Made by a program: the position numbers and the translations under genes
The notes under the pieces: model-generated
The model's database searches: none
What the model was told of the DNA's origin: nothing
Seen by the model: only the letters and a program-made list of their open reading frames with translations
Part shown: in pieces, positions 34,000 to 45,990 of the stretch
Layout: each line of letters begins with the position of its first letter
Numbering within the stretch: position 1 is the stretch's first letter
Source: Chelonoidis abingdonii
Lineage: Eukaryota > Chordata > Testudines > Testudinidae
DNA length: 64,000 bases
Assembly: GCF_003597395.2 (NCBI RefSeq)
Contig: NC_133776.1
Span: 36,681,097-36,745,096, forward strand
Reading direction: 5' to 3'

Positions 34000-34900
34000 C
34001 TGGAGACGGGGCGGAAAGAGGAAGAGGGATGGTGGCGGGCAGGTTGTTCAGGCGGGGAGGGTGGGCTGCCTGCTGGGGGAAATAAAAAGAAAAAGGATTG
34101 ATGATTTGCAGGACACCTAGGTATTTCTTTCAGGGGGTATTACTTCCACTTTTAACCAGGAACAAGAGCTGGGAGAAAAAAAGCGGCAGGGGCTGACAGC
34201 TTTGTGTTGATCAAAGGGACATAGCATTGAATGCCTTGCCTTGCTAGCTATTTATTAGAAAGAAAGGAGAGCTCCTTTGCTATTCTAGTAGGGAGAGAAG
34301 GGATTAAAGATCAAAAAAAGAAGGAGACTCGCCTGACTCCTTTGTTCAGAAAATATTTTTTTAAGAAGCTGTCCACTATTAGACAAAAAAAACCTTTCTT
34401 TCCCCAGTGGTGCCGCCTCTCTTTTTTCAGTGGTTGAAATTTCTGATGATGAACAATTCCATCAGCATCTTTTCTTATGCAGAGAAGTCCCCCTTTGGGA
34501 AACTTAGTTAACTGTCTTTTAGCCTGATTAACCTAGGAAATAAAGTTTAAATGCACTGCTGGGATTCTATTAGATTCATCAGTTCACACAGATAACAGGG
34601 AAAGGTCTTAAAATGCCCTTCACTGGTGCAAGTGACCTCGTGCTGTAAAAATGATTATCCCCAGCAGTACAGGGAAGGAGTAAGCGGCCACGTCTCCATA
34701 TGGGAAACTCAGTGTTTTATTAGCATTAATGCATGTATCGATCACAAACAAGCCCGTCATGATGGTAGCAATTGGCGCATTGTATTAAATGTACTCCCTT
34801 AAATCAGTGAAATGTGATCTTCTTAATTCCTAGAACTACAATAAAATTATTAAGCGGTTGAAATTGGAAAAGCCTGTTTGTACGATATCTTCATTCTGGG
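34000..34900. other. Possible regulatory or conserved non-coding segment
   Basis: This part is richer in distinct transcription-factor-like words than its surroundings: TTGATCAAAGG (34207-34217, TCF/LEF-type), repeated ATTA/TAAT cores near 34718-34735 and 34823-34855, and ATTGGCGC near 34770. It also lacks recognisable repeats. The call is an inference from composition only. Confidence 0.2.
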
Positions 34901-34973
34901 TTGCCCATAATGTAAAAAGAATGAGTGTTACCAAAGTAAGATCATATCATTGTAAAGACTCTGGAGAATGTGG

Positions 34974-35039
34974 ACTAAATTTACTCCTGGTGTAGCTTCA
35001 CTAAATCAGTGGAATTGCCCCGGGGATGAATTTGGCCTT
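34974..35039. repeat. Partial fold-back repeat
   Basis: ACTAAATTTACTCCTGGTGT at the left and GGGGATGAATTTGGCC at the right, around CAGTGGAA. It is the GAATTTGGCC type, short and decayed. Confidence 0.4.
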
Positions 35040-35478
35040 AATCGTGTAAATGTTCAGTTATGTTTGTGAATTCTCAAGCACTCCACATGGTATATTAGGA
35101 GGGAAAAGATTAAATTGAAAATCCTCTCCATGATTACCATGCTTCCATTACCTTTTAATTTTTCCATGGTTCAAATTGTTACTCTTTAGTTCAGGTGGGA
35201 GTGGAGGCTACATGTAGGCACAAGCAAGATTAAGATGAAAGCTAGTAAACATAAATGCTTTAGGACAGAGCCGTGAGAAATTCAGGAGTTTGCTTTGTAG
35301 CATTTGATGCTGACATTCTCCATGGTTTTGTTCTGTTTACATTTGCAGCTCCTGAATTTTGCTGTAAGTTCAAATAAACCCCAAATATCAAAGCAAAACT
35401 CAGTGAAAATTGTTGAGTTTAAAATTAAAACCTTATTAACCTCCATCACTAGAGCTAGGCTTCAGAACTGTGCACAGT

Positions 35479-35624
35479 GGGTACATTTTCAAAAGTATCT
35501 AAATTACTTTAGGACCCCAAGCCTTTAGACTTTTAGGAGTCTTAGGAGCTTAACTGACATAAATGCTTTTTGAAAATGGCACTTAGACTCCTAAGTCACT
35601 TAAGTACTTTTGAAAATGTTACCC
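35479..35624. repeat. Fold-back repeat, GGGTAACATTTTCAAAAGTA type
   Basis: GGGTACATTTTCAAAAGTAT at the left matches the complement of ATACTTTTGAAAATGTTACCC-like sequence at the right over about 40 positions, with GGAGTCTTAGGAGC in the interior. About 146 bases, no clear duplication. Confidence 0.65.
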
Positions 35625-37420
35625 AGTTAATAGTGTGGTCACCATTCAAACACTCAACATTTATCGCCAATTACCAAACAGAGATGTCTGCAAAAATAAC
35701 TGCAGTGCTGCATCTCACATACTGTGGTTTGGTAACTCTTGGTAAATGACCTTTTAATGATGTCCACATAGTGGATAGCAATAAAACCACAAATTTAATC
35801 TATATTATTAATAAAAATGGTTGTACTGACACAAGTCTGGGTCTTGGATAGCCTTGGCCTACTTCATTATTACTAGTCTCTGTATGGATATTTGGATTAG
35901 CATACACCTCCATCATCTCTTTGGTGGCTCCTGTTATTAGACCGTCCAGCAGCTCAACTCATCATTTCAATGGAGCTGGGATCAGCAGTCAGGTTTGGGA
36001 TACTTGGCTGAATCACAGAAAGGCCTCAATTCTGCAAAGAGATGTGCAGGTGCAGACACATAGGCATTTACACTGATGTGGAATCCCATTCAAGCCAAGC
36101 TTTTCTTTCTACAAAGTACGGATATTAACACGTCACATAAAAGGGGTTTTGAGAATTAATTATCAGTTCATAAAATTAAAAAAGGTTAAAAAAGGAAAAA
36201 ACCTATTAAACCAGCTAGTTCATTCCCCCAACAATACAGGATTGGTCCTGTTGTAATGTGATGTTTGTAAAGTGCTTTGGAGATGGAGGGCTCTGTATGT
36301 GTGAAGCATTATGAATATTGTAATATTCTTGTTTATGGATTAGTGGGAGAATTGGCATTGCCAAAAGCCTAATGCGAAGCTTAACAAGGGGCATAGTAAG
36401 TAACCAGGTGACAAAAGAGACAGAAAATAAAGATGAATAGGTAAGTCCAAGGCAGACAACTGGGCAAAGAAGAAACAAGAAACCAAACCAATAAATGTAT
36501 AGACAGGCCTCTGTAAATGACATGTTCATGACAAATGATCAAGAAATGTTTCAAATGCACTGCATTTCTCCACCCTTTTCTGAGTAGATCTTAAGTACCC
36601 TCCACTGCTTTGAAGTCAGATTTCATGCCAAAATGTCTGTTACTAGTTTTGCAAGTGCTACCACTAACTGAAGCTACAGAGTGTTGCAGATCTGAAATAA
36701 GGCAGCCAGGGCATCCCTGCTGAAAAGCTACCCAGCGGGACAAACCCTTTGTTCTCTTTTAAAATGAATTAATTCAAGGAAAGTGCTGTCTAGATCATTA
36801 CTGCTTAATGTATGCAGCATTCCTTCCCTGCCCCCTCTCCTTTTCACTATAATTTTCCTGGTTAGATATCAAAGGACTTGGATCTTGTAAACTGCATAAT
36901 TGGTTTTAATATGTAGACTTGTCATTTCTATGTATATGCATCTCTGCAGTAGCAGAAGTTTTGCATTGACCATATAGAGATCACCTGTGAATAGCCTGAT
37001 TAATTAACAGAGACAGAGCCCTATTTCATTCCATTTTTACCAGAGTAATTTAGATCTGGGTAATCACAGCAACAGTATTAAATAATTTAACCTCCCTTTC
37101 AAGGTTATTTTAGCAATTATAATCTTGGTGAACATGTCAGTGAATGCGTCAACTATTTCCTACTCTGCTGTCTAGTTTTCCTGATCTCTGCATCCCATGG
37201 CTTGTCTTTCTGTGTTGTCCCAGTTGCATTAGTTTAAAAAGCTAGAAATAATATAACTACTATTAGTTGGACATTCTTCAAAGTCTATAAATGTGGAAAG
37301 GTTCCTTGGCAATTTCAGGAGATGTCCATAAAATTACAATACAGATTGAGAAAATAGCCGAGTCACTGATCACGTTGGCCATGAAACAACAGAAAAGGAG
37401 AATGGTCCAAGTATTTATTA
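35625..37420. other. Unannotated sequence
   Basis: No gene recognised. 36255-36330 holds TTTGTAAAGTGCTTTGGAGA, a tail motif of dispersed repeats. The 104-codon minus frame at 36215-36529 overlaps it and has no recognisable domain. Confidence 0.4.
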
Positions 37421-37520
37421 GGGCTGAGATTTTCTAAGAAACTTAGGTGCTCAATTCCCATTGAGAGTCAATGAGATATAAGCATCTGACTTCCTTACGC
37501 TCCTTTCAGAATCCAACCTA
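37421..37520. repeat. Fold-back repeat, decayed
   Basis: GGGCTGAGATTTTCTAAGAA at the left and CTTTCAGAATCCAACC at the right, with AATTCCCATTGAGAGTCAATG at the centre. Related in type to 35479-35624. Confidence 0.5.
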
Positions 37521-37572
37521 AAGTGATAGTTTGAGAATAACATATCATGCACTTTCCAAAATTATTAACTCC

Positions 37573-37680
37573 AGATGAGATTTTTAAAGCAGTGCAGAGC
37601 AGTTAGCCACACATATTCAATAAATGTTAATGGAAGATGTGTGGCTGACCCTCTGCACAGCTTTGAAAATTCCCACATCT
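37573..37680. repeat. Fold-back repeat with 42-base arms
   Basis: AGATGAGATTTTTAAAGCAG...TTAGCCACACAT at the left matches the complement of ATGTGTGGCTGACC...TTCCCACATCT at the right with few differences. The loop is ATTCAATAAATGTTAATGGAAG. Confidence 0.75.
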
Positions 37681-37829
37681 GAGCATGTACTCTATTGTAA
37701 CGAATGGTAACATTGATAGCACCACCTACTAGTGGAAATGCAAAGCTGTAAATAGTTTTTGTTAATTTGCATCATGGTGACAAAAGGCATGCTAGCTCAT
37801 TGCCCCTTTGAGGTTTTAGAGTGTTAACA

Positions 37830-38156
37830 GAGTAGATCAGGGGTCGGCAACCTTTCAGAAGTGGTGTGCCGAGTCTTCATTTATTCACTCTAATTTAAGG
37901 TTCTGCGTGCCAGTAATACATTTTAATGTTTTTAGAAGGTCTCTTTCTAAAAGTCTAGAATATATAACTAAACTCTTGTTGTATGTAAAGTAAATAAAGT
38001 TTTTAAAATGTTTAAGAAGCTTCATTTAAAATTAAATTAAAATGGAGAGCCCCCCAGACCGGTGGCCAGGACCTAGGCAGTGTGAGTGCCTCTGAAAATC
38101 AGCTTGTGTGCCACCTTCGGCATGTGTGCCATAGGATGCCTACCCCTGGAGTAGAT
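37830..38156. mobile_element. Non-autonomous hAT element with perfect 8-bp target duplication
   Basis: GAGTAGAT flanks the insert at 37830-37837 and 38149-38156. The insert, 37838-38148 (311 bases), begins CAGGGGTCGGCAACC and ends GGATGCCTACCCCTG, so the termini are inverted repeats with the CAGGGG start typical of hAT. The interior holds no coding sequence. I recognise it as a family abundant in turtle genomes. Divergence from what I remember is low, so it is a fairly young insertion. Confidence 0.93.
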
Positions 38157-38228
38157 CTGTCCTTTGGTACATACTTCTGAAGGGAATTGAGATTTGGGAC
38201 TTCACAATTTGCTTGTTACATTTTGGTT

Positions 38229-38249
38229 TCTCTCTCTCTCTCTCTCTTT
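38229..38249. repeat. (TC)n microsatellite
   Basis: About ten TC units followed by a T-rich run and, on the same stretch, AAAACAAAACAAAACAA (38265-38281). Confidence 0.9.
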
Positions 38250-38795
38250 CTTTTATTTATATTAAAACAAAACAAAACAACTTAAAGGAAAAGTTCAGGC
38301 ATAAAACAGCAATTAGATAATTCCAGAACAGTATTTTGCTATTTTGTTCTTTATACAACTATTATGTGCCAATGAAAATTCAAAGTCCTAACACTTTTAG
38401 CATGTGTACTTGAAAGTACATACTAAGCCCCAACCCTTTAACTTTTACTCATGTTGGAAACTGATTTCTGTTTGTTTTCTTGACAAAAGATTGTGGTTTA
38501 CTCCAGCTACATAACCTGCCTTTATGAGTTGTGGTAAAGTCCTTCCTGACCTTTCAGTTAAACCCTCTGTGTGGGATCAATAGTCACCTCATTTTTAATT
38601 TAGGAAAAATCTGGTGTCCCACCCAGTAATTGTTCATTTTCTGAAATCCTTGGATTAGATCAGACTCCACCCGTACCCTTGGAGACAGAAAATTCCAATA
38701 ATTGATTAACTTTGACATCTGGGACCTTTTGTTGGGCGTTTCTTTAATGCAAGAAATATGTATGTGCGTTTATGTGACGATCCCATGACTGCACA

Positions 38796-38879
38796 CTGAT
38801 TCTCCCTTCACTTAATGTACTAACTCAAATTAAATTACATGAAGTTACACCAGTGGAAGTGAGAGGAGAATCAGGCCCA
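38796..38879. repeat. Fold-back MITE-like repeat, short
   Basis: CTGATTCTCCCTTCACTTAA at the left corresponds to the complement of AGTGAGAGGAGAATCAGGCCC at the right, with GTTACACCAGTGG inside. Same family as 6789-6951. Confidence 0.6.
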
Positions 38880-40133
38880 GGGGATAAAAATACTGGTCAG
38901 AAGATCATCCTTTTTCCTACAGAGCCAGGAGCTTGGAGTGCTATTGTGGCAGCATGCCCAAATTCCCAGTGCAGAGACAGCACATTGCATTGCTTTCAAA
39001 CAAGTCCCTCTAGCGGATGTGCAGAACAGAGCTGATGGTTTCTGGTGCGTGCTTCAGCTACCTAGCATGGGCTAAAGAATGATTTATCAAAATGCAAGAC
39101 CTGTGTCACCAGTGGGAAAATTGTTACGGGGAATATGAGGGTCGTGAAGGCCTTCCCAAGCCTGAGAAAATAAAGAGTGAGTTATCTGTGATTGAAATAT
39201 TTTGTGCTGGAGCTGAGGTGGCTTCTGCTGTTACAAATCTGAAAAGCAGAATGAATAGATGCAGAGACATTTTAGCTTCAGACGCACTTATTCATCAAAT
39301 AATGCCAACGGGAACTTCTTAACAATCCTCCGGTGAGGTCAGTCTCAAATTAGCTACACAGACAAGTTTTAGAGCAACAATTTTGTCATTTCTATTTATG
39401 GGAAAGCTGTAGTATGTATACCAACCAACCACTGTCTGCATCACTTGACACACATTATTTTCTTATTGAATCACTCGCTATATTACTTCATATACCAGTC
39501 CCCTTGGAGTTTTTTTTAATTGTGGAACTCCGTGCAGAGTATGTAAAGAACTCTTTGCAAGAACTGCTGATGGCTAACTTTTGAGTGTGAAGAACAACAT
39601 AGATGAGCTTAGTATTTCTTCATTCATGACACGTATATTGCATGAAAGAGAAATGATTAATTAACCTTCCTGTTTATTGCATCATTCGGAGTAAGCAGTG
39701 GCACAGTAAGCAGATCAGAATTTGATTTTATATAGAATTTTTCAAACATAAGTTATCCCAGCCGACTTTATAAAATAATGAGTCCTGTTAATACTGTCAG
39801 GGTGTTTACTATGTAAGCAGAAAAGAGTAGCCAAGTTCTGCTCAGCAATAACTCACATTAAAGCACTGGACAATGAGAACTTGTTTTAGTGGAAGAGGGA
39901 AAATGTTGTTCAGGACATCAGGGGAAGCCTCAATATTTTTTTTTAAAAAGCCACAGGATCTTTCATTTTCATCTGGTCAGTCACCAGGAGTGGCTAAAGC
40001 AACCTCAGTTTAACTCCTCATCTGAAGGATAGCCCCTGAACATCGCCTGCTCTCTTCTCTCTCCACCAGACACGTACAAAAACGCACGACAGGCTCTGCC
40101 CTAGGTATGAACATAAATCAGGGGTGTGGATTT
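38880..40133. other. Unannotated sequence
   Basis: No gene recognised. A 76-codon frame (39092-39322) of ordinary composition has no domain I know and no clear splice sites; it is not called as a gene. Confidence 0.4.
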
Positions 40134-40320
40134 AGGGCCAGATTTTTATAGGTACTGAGGCACCTAAAGATGCAATTTGGCACTTCGGGGGATTTTAAAA
40201 AGCGACATCAGTGGGAGATAGGTTCCTTAGTGCTTTTGCACTTGGGGGCAGATTTTTAAAGGTATATAGGTACTCTCTGCAACTTAGGTGTACCTAAATC
40301 ATTTTTAAAACCTGATCCTT
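40134..40320. repeat. Fold-back repeat of the AGATTTTTA...GGTAC type
   Basis: AGGGCCAGATTTTTATAGGT, GGGGGCAGATTTTTAAAGGT and the complementary AATCATTTTTAAAACCTGATCCTT give two nested partial inverted repeats with GGCACCTAAA blocks. It may be two copies side by side. Confidence 0.55.
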
Positions 40321-41309
40321 AGAGCTTGCCTGCTGCTCTCATCAAAGGCAATGCTAAACTCCCATCCCCCCATTTCAGTGAGAGCAGAAGCAGGCCCTTT
40401 ATCAGGGAGGATAAATTAAGAACTGACTAAAATTTTCACCCTAGCGCTGCTGGGTTGTTTTTTTGTTCTTTTCCCCCCTGTGGGCATGCTTTGGAACCTT
40501 CTGTTTAAATCTGGAATTGAAACTCCATGAAAAGTTCTGTTTTCACAGGACTTCTAGTCATTGCAGAATTCAGAAACCAGACAGGGGAATCCCATCCTTA
40601 CTACATTTCTAGACAAAACCGTTCCTGTAAAAGTTTTGACATATGCCCATCACTAGCTTTTGTGCAGGATGTTCTGGTACACAGACAAAAGTTTTAGCAG
40701 ATAAGCTATACTGCTACATCCACCCCAAAGTTATGTTATCAAAATCAGGAGATGAGTAGTTAGGCATAGGAGTTAAGTATAACTAGGCCTTTGAGCGAGG
40801 GACGGCTTAAGAAAGGCAAGCTGTACACACATGTACAGTGCCCAGAACAATGGTACCGTCCCCAAATAAAATTGTTTACAAAGTTTTAGGAACCCTCCTA
40901 TTGCTGCTGTTCGGACTCCTAGTCTTATTTCACTATTATTCTAGGGTAGTAGGAATTAGAGTTATAAAAGTCCCATTCAATCTCTTAGTCTGTCTCCCTA
41001 CTTTATATTTTCCAGTGGATGGGTCCATTACTGCCAACCCAAAGCATGCAAAAATCATGAGTCAGCGTTCCATCCCCCAGTTAAAGAGACTGACTTAAAA
41101 ATCATGTTTTGTTTTGTTTTTTTAAGTATGGGAGTTGTACGTTTTTTTAATTTGTCTTATGGTTTTTGATCTTTTATGATTCAAGTTTCTGAGATTTCTC
41201 CACTTAAAAAAAAAAAGCTGAGATCTTCACATAATTCCATCACTCTAGCAGCTCTGGCTGCATACACCAAAACAGATAGCTAAGAGCACAAGCATTCTAA
41301 TTGTTGGTA
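40321..41309. other. Unannotated sequence
   Basis: No gene recognised. The 86-codon frame 40838-41098 starts with a hydrophobic stretch but has no family I know. Poly(A) and poly(T) runs lie near 41110-41215. Confidence 0.35.
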
Positions 41310-41560
41310 CTTATTGGGACCCATCTCTGTGGTATCTGAGCACCTTAACCTATTTAATTTATTTCTTCTCACAACACCTCTGCAAGGTAGGGAAGTGCTA
41401 TTATCCTCATTTCACAGACGGGGAACCGAGGCACACAGAAATTAAGTGAGTTGTGCAAGGTCTTGCAGGAAGTCTATGGGGGAGCAAGGAACTGAATGTG
41501 GGTTTTCTGCATCCCAGACTATCCCCCTAATAACTGGACCATCCTTTCTCTTTGATAGTA
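41310..41560 (+). repeat. MIR-like SINE remnant
   Basis: TATCTGAGCACCTTAACC, CACAACACCTCTGCAAGGTAGG, CCTCATTTCACAGACGGGGA, CCGAGGCACACAGAAATTAAG, TGTGCAAGGTCTTGCAGG and GGGGGAGCAAGGAACTGAATG follow a MIR-type tail closely and include the conserved ACAGACGGGGAA.CGAGGCA core. Confidence 0.7.
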
Positions 41561-44500
41561 AAGAGAAATGGTAATAGAGACTGAAAAGTCTCTATTAATG
41601 AGGCTTCTATTAGTACGCAAGGAGTCGTATGTAGCCCATCAATTTTATTACAGTATAATATTTCCTGATATTCAGTGCAGAACATTCCACTCCTACAGTA
41701 CATGTAGGCAGTATTTCTGGTGGGATTCCAACATAGACATTCATGGTAATCTGACCAAGGGGCAGAGGTGGTTAAAAGCGTGCTAACAATTTTAGTGGAT
41801 TTTTAAACAATATTTTGAAATTTAAATAAGAGCTACTAACAAAAGGCTATAAAAGGTGTTAGAATGAGTCACTCAATGCTCCTGGCAGAGCAATCATAGG
41901 GAAAGCTGAATTTAAGTTGTTCAGTATGCTCTCTCCTGCACTGAAACTGAATGGATGGCTCTAGTTCAGACGCAGCCCTCGCCCAGACGGAGGCATATTT
42001 TGTATTTAAACATCTGAAAAAATAGTATTCTTTTGCCCTCATTCTCCTCCCTCCCTTCCTCCATCCACAGTAGGTGGCTCCTTCATTATACACAGCCCCA
42101 CCCACGTTCTGCACTTTCAGCCATGATTAGTATATATTTTTATAATAAAAATAATCCTCTGCCTTCCCAGCTGTACATTCCCACCCAAATTCCTTTTATG
42201 AATCATGACAAATACATGTGTTTAAAATAATAATAAAAAAATTTCCTCTGCCCTCCCCCCCACTTACTGCCTATTCCCACCCATGGCCTCATCTTCACTG
42301 AGCTATTTCCTAGCGCGCTCCAGCGTTTCCTTTGAGCTGAGGGCCCCTCTTTCATACCAATTTTATTTGTCTGTTTTCAGAGCAGGACATGACCGGAGCA
42401 CTCGGCAATGATGTCAGGAGTCACACTTATTTAAAGCAGTCAAATGGAATAGGCACAAAAGAACAAGGAAAGCTGGTCGCAGGTTTAATCAGTGACCAGA
42501 GGGGCCAAGCTATGCTTTTTTTTTCCATATGAGTAAACAGGGGTTTGTACCCCAGAGTTTAAATTGCTGATAAACAGCCCACTGCCATGAGCTCCTCTTA
42601 TGCATATTAGATATTCTGAACAGCAAGAGATAACCTGGATAGAGCTGCACATACCACATATTCTTGAAATAGTTTTTAAAAAAAAGACAAATTATTCAAA
42701 AAGTTATGTCATGATGTTCCTTGTAGAATTTAATAGAAAATAACAGATTTTTATAGGTTTCCTTGGGGCATCTAATAGAGCGCTAGACCTGCCATAAGGT
42801 TGTACAGAAAGGTTGCAAGAGCCTATAAGGCGGTTCTCATTTGCTATTAAATCCTACAGGTTTTTGGAACAATATATCCTTGTTGCTTCAATCCCTATTA
42901 CATTCTAGAAGACCTTCCCACATGGGCTTATTCATATTTACATACCATCAGCTATAAAGTAAGTAAAGCTATATGAACCATGGACATTTCAGTTTTGCAT
43001 TTCACTTAACTCCAAAACCTCACTGACCCAACACATTTTATTTGCTTTTTCCCTCAAACAATATAGCATCTCTCTTCGTGAAAACTTGCCCAGGCATATT
43101 CAAAACCAACCCTAGTTTGACAGCCTCAGCAAAACTGACCTTAGTTTCAGGCTTGTAACCAACTTTCTCTGTGGATTTAAATGAAAATGTGGTTTGAACT
43201 TAGAGCCACTTGGACCATAGGCAGCAGGTGTAGCAGGCGACCTGAAAATAAATTACTGCCTGGTTGAGCTAGTCTCACCTGGCTGCTGCTCCTCTTTGCA
43301 CCACTTTAAACACAACACTTTGTAATTTTTCCATTTGAGTGCCCCACCCAATAAAACACAGTTCACAAAAGATAGTGCCATATCATAAAGTTTTCTCTTA
43401 CCTTTATATGAAGGTTGGCAGATTGATGTGGGGGGAAAAAAACAGTTTGTTTTCTAAGCCATTGGGCCAGGTAGGTTCAGCTAATGTTGTCTCCAGCTGG
43501 GACGAAGCAGTGGCAGAATCTTCAAAACATTCCGTTGTGTAAACCAGTCCTGGAAAATCCATGCCAGAAAGATTCCTTGTCCTAATGTCTAACAACGGGA
43601 TGTGAAATTACAGCCCTTGCTGATGAGCTTTCCATTGTGGTCATGTGTGTCACTATTGCAGTTAAGTCCCTGAACTCTGCTAAATTTGTATGAGCCGTAA
43701 AGGATATGGATGTTTATTCACAATTTAGAACTTGATTGTGCATGCCTTCAACCATAAGTACGGACAGAAATTGGACCTGGGCTGAAATAGGGAGCTGGGA
43801 TAGTCACCTTTCTAGCTATATGCACTGCAAACTCCCCAAATTTCATGTGTACAACTAGGCGTGCAAATACTTGCAAAAAACTGGACATGCAAGTGGGTCT
43901 TTACTTTTTAAAAATAAGGTCCTGGCTCTCACTGAGTTTCTGAAACTAGAAAAGATGTATGCAGCTTTTTTTCTCCATTATTAACTATAATCATTCATAG
44001 GGCTATTGCCTAACATGCCAGCAGAGACAGATAAAGGATGAATGACTATCCTTGTAGACATAGTGGTATTTCATTGCATATTTAGCCTTTCCATTGCGCT
44101 GCACATGTCTTGGACAACTTAGCCAAGCTATATTTCTTTGTGCAGGCTTTTGTTAAATTTCTTTAGTGGGATCGGAGGAGGTGAGGGTAATAGGCGTGGA
44201 GGGGTGGGCTGGTCACAAAGGGGTGCCTGAACAACAAACTAAACAGTTCATGATCTGTCCTTCAGTCCTCCAGTTTGTGGTCTAATAGTCTTCCCCCCTG
44301 CTTGCTGTCCACCTCACTTTGAAGAGTGCATATTGGGGCACAGTAGGACCCTGACCACCTGGAAATATGTGTTTGACCCTGGGCTGGCCTGTGCTGCTGA
44401 TTTTCTTGTAAACCGGAGTGTTCCCCCGGTTTACACTCAAAGAATGGAATCACTGAGAATATGTTTCTTTTTCTGGACTGTCAGTCTCTTTTTCCAGTGA

Positions 44501-44740
44501 ATGCCACTCTCTCGGCTACATAGGCTCTGAGATAGTTCACAGGCTTCCCTTCTGGCCAAGTGCCTACAAATGTTGTTGGCCACCTCCACTACGCATGCCA
44601 ACTACCATGGAGTTAGGATGGCACCTAAAAATAAAACCCTCCAGATTTCCCACTCGCTGAAGGAGGGGTCAAAACTGCCCTCCAACCCGCAGTGTGGTTG
44701 CTGGGTTGCTCCTCTCTTTCATTCCTGACTCAGATTACCA
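41561..44740. other. Unannotated stretch
   Basis: No gene recognised in about 3.2 kb. 42290-42500 stands out as non-repetitive with several CpGs and a TTTTCAG-type acceptor (42373-42380). Other parts are AT-rich with no recognisable repeat. Confidence 0.4.
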
Positions 44741-44790
44741 AGAGCATGGAGAGAGAGAGAGAGAGCATGGAGAGAGAGAGAGAGAGAGAT
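44741..44790. repeat. (AG)n microsatellite with a repeated AGAGCATGG
   Basis: AGAGCATGG followed by (AG)n occurs twice in a row, so the microsatellite has been duplicated with its flank. Confidence 0.9.
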
Positions 44791-45533
44791 TAAGTGCCAG
44801 GTGGTGAAAGCAATACTCTGTGTAAAGATTGCTACCTTTTCTGCTCCACACTTGGCTCCTGGTTCTGGCCATGTGGTTCAGGCAGAGTGGAAAAAGCATT
44901 TATTATTTGAGCAGCGACTCAGAGGAGAGGTAGCTTGGCAGAGTGGCACTCTGCCAGCAGGTGGGGGAGTGAGATGGGCATGGCGGGGGAGAGGAGAAGG
45001 AACAAACACCCTTGGAAGGAAGCTGTGTGAGTGTGGAGCCCTGTGCAGCTGTGCATGCTTAGAGCCAGCCATATATGGTATGTAAGGTTTGTAACAACAC
45101 AGTATTTGCAAAGAGCTAGACTCCATTATTATATATGGTTTCTTCTGGGACTCTATTATACAAATATTGGGCTTAAATTAATCAGCTTCTGCAGAAGGCA
45201 ACCTGATCCCCGAGTCCTCAGCCACAGATTGGCTCCCTCAAGGGATGGGGAGCCTGCAACCCCGCATTCTGATGTCTGGTGTTACCCAGGGCTGCTTTGC
45301 AGTGTCTGTCGCTGGCTGGAAAGGTGAGACACAGGGGAATAGTGAGAGAGCCCAGGCTGCCGATTCAGTTTATCCCCCATGCAGGCAGCCTTAGCTGCGG
45401 AGGGGATGCTCTTCACGAGCACTGATCATAATTATTATTGCCTGCCCCCAAAACTGCCAGGAAAGCCAGTGGTGCAAGAACTTATAGGTAAATCTACTTC
45501 ATAGGTGCAACAATTCCCCTGCTGTCATAACAG
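44791..45533. other. Unannotated sequence with a weak exon candidate
   Basis: No repeat recognised. 45195-45323 is bounded by CTTCTGCAG and AAG/GTGAGA and is open in two frames (see findings). The evidence is not enough to call a gene. Confidence 0.3.
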
Positions 45534-45990
45534 GTGGCAATTAGAGCTGGATGGGAAACGGTTTTCCCATACTGCAAACTTTTTTCATGATTAAAAAAAA
45601 ATATCCGATCCAAATCAGGCAGAAAACCAAATTTTTGAAATTTTTTTCTGCAATCTTAAAATCCCTCCACCCACCTCCTCAAACAAAAATGCAGTTTGGA
45701 TCCATTGCACTGTTTCGCTTTGATCATTTATAAAGGTATTTTTTTCAATTTCAACATTTTAAAATAGAAAAATTTACTTAAATTTGAAACAACATGTCAT
45801 TTTGAACTGAAAAATGGAACTTTTCATTTAGAATAGATCAGAATGGAATGTTTTGACCATTTCAAATGTTCAAGAACCAAAAATTCATTGAAACCAAATG
45901 CTTCCTGTGAAAAGCTTTGGTTTTGACAATTGTCATTTTCTGATTAAACAAACTTTTATCAAAAAATGCCCAATCATTTCTAGTATAAAT
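45534..45990. mobile_element. AT-rich inverted-repeat DNA element, probable hAT-type
   Basis: TAGAGCTGGATGGGAAA at 45542 and, complemented, TAGAAATGATTGGGCAT at the right end (45982) form terminal inverted repeats. The flanks GTGGCAAT and GTATAAAT agree at five of eight positions and could be an eroded 8-bp duplication. The interior is full of AAAATTT and TTTTGA-type words and includes TCATTTTGAACTGAAAAATG. Confidence 0.55.

Noticed and set aside
36215..36529. 104-codon hydrophobic minus-strand frame
   Set aside because: Hydrophobic translation comes from AT-rich sequence, and it overlaps a dispersed repeat tail.
39092..39322. 76-codon plus-strand frame with ordinary protein-like composition
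   Set aside because: No family recognised, no conserved start context and no splice sites; kept only as a note.
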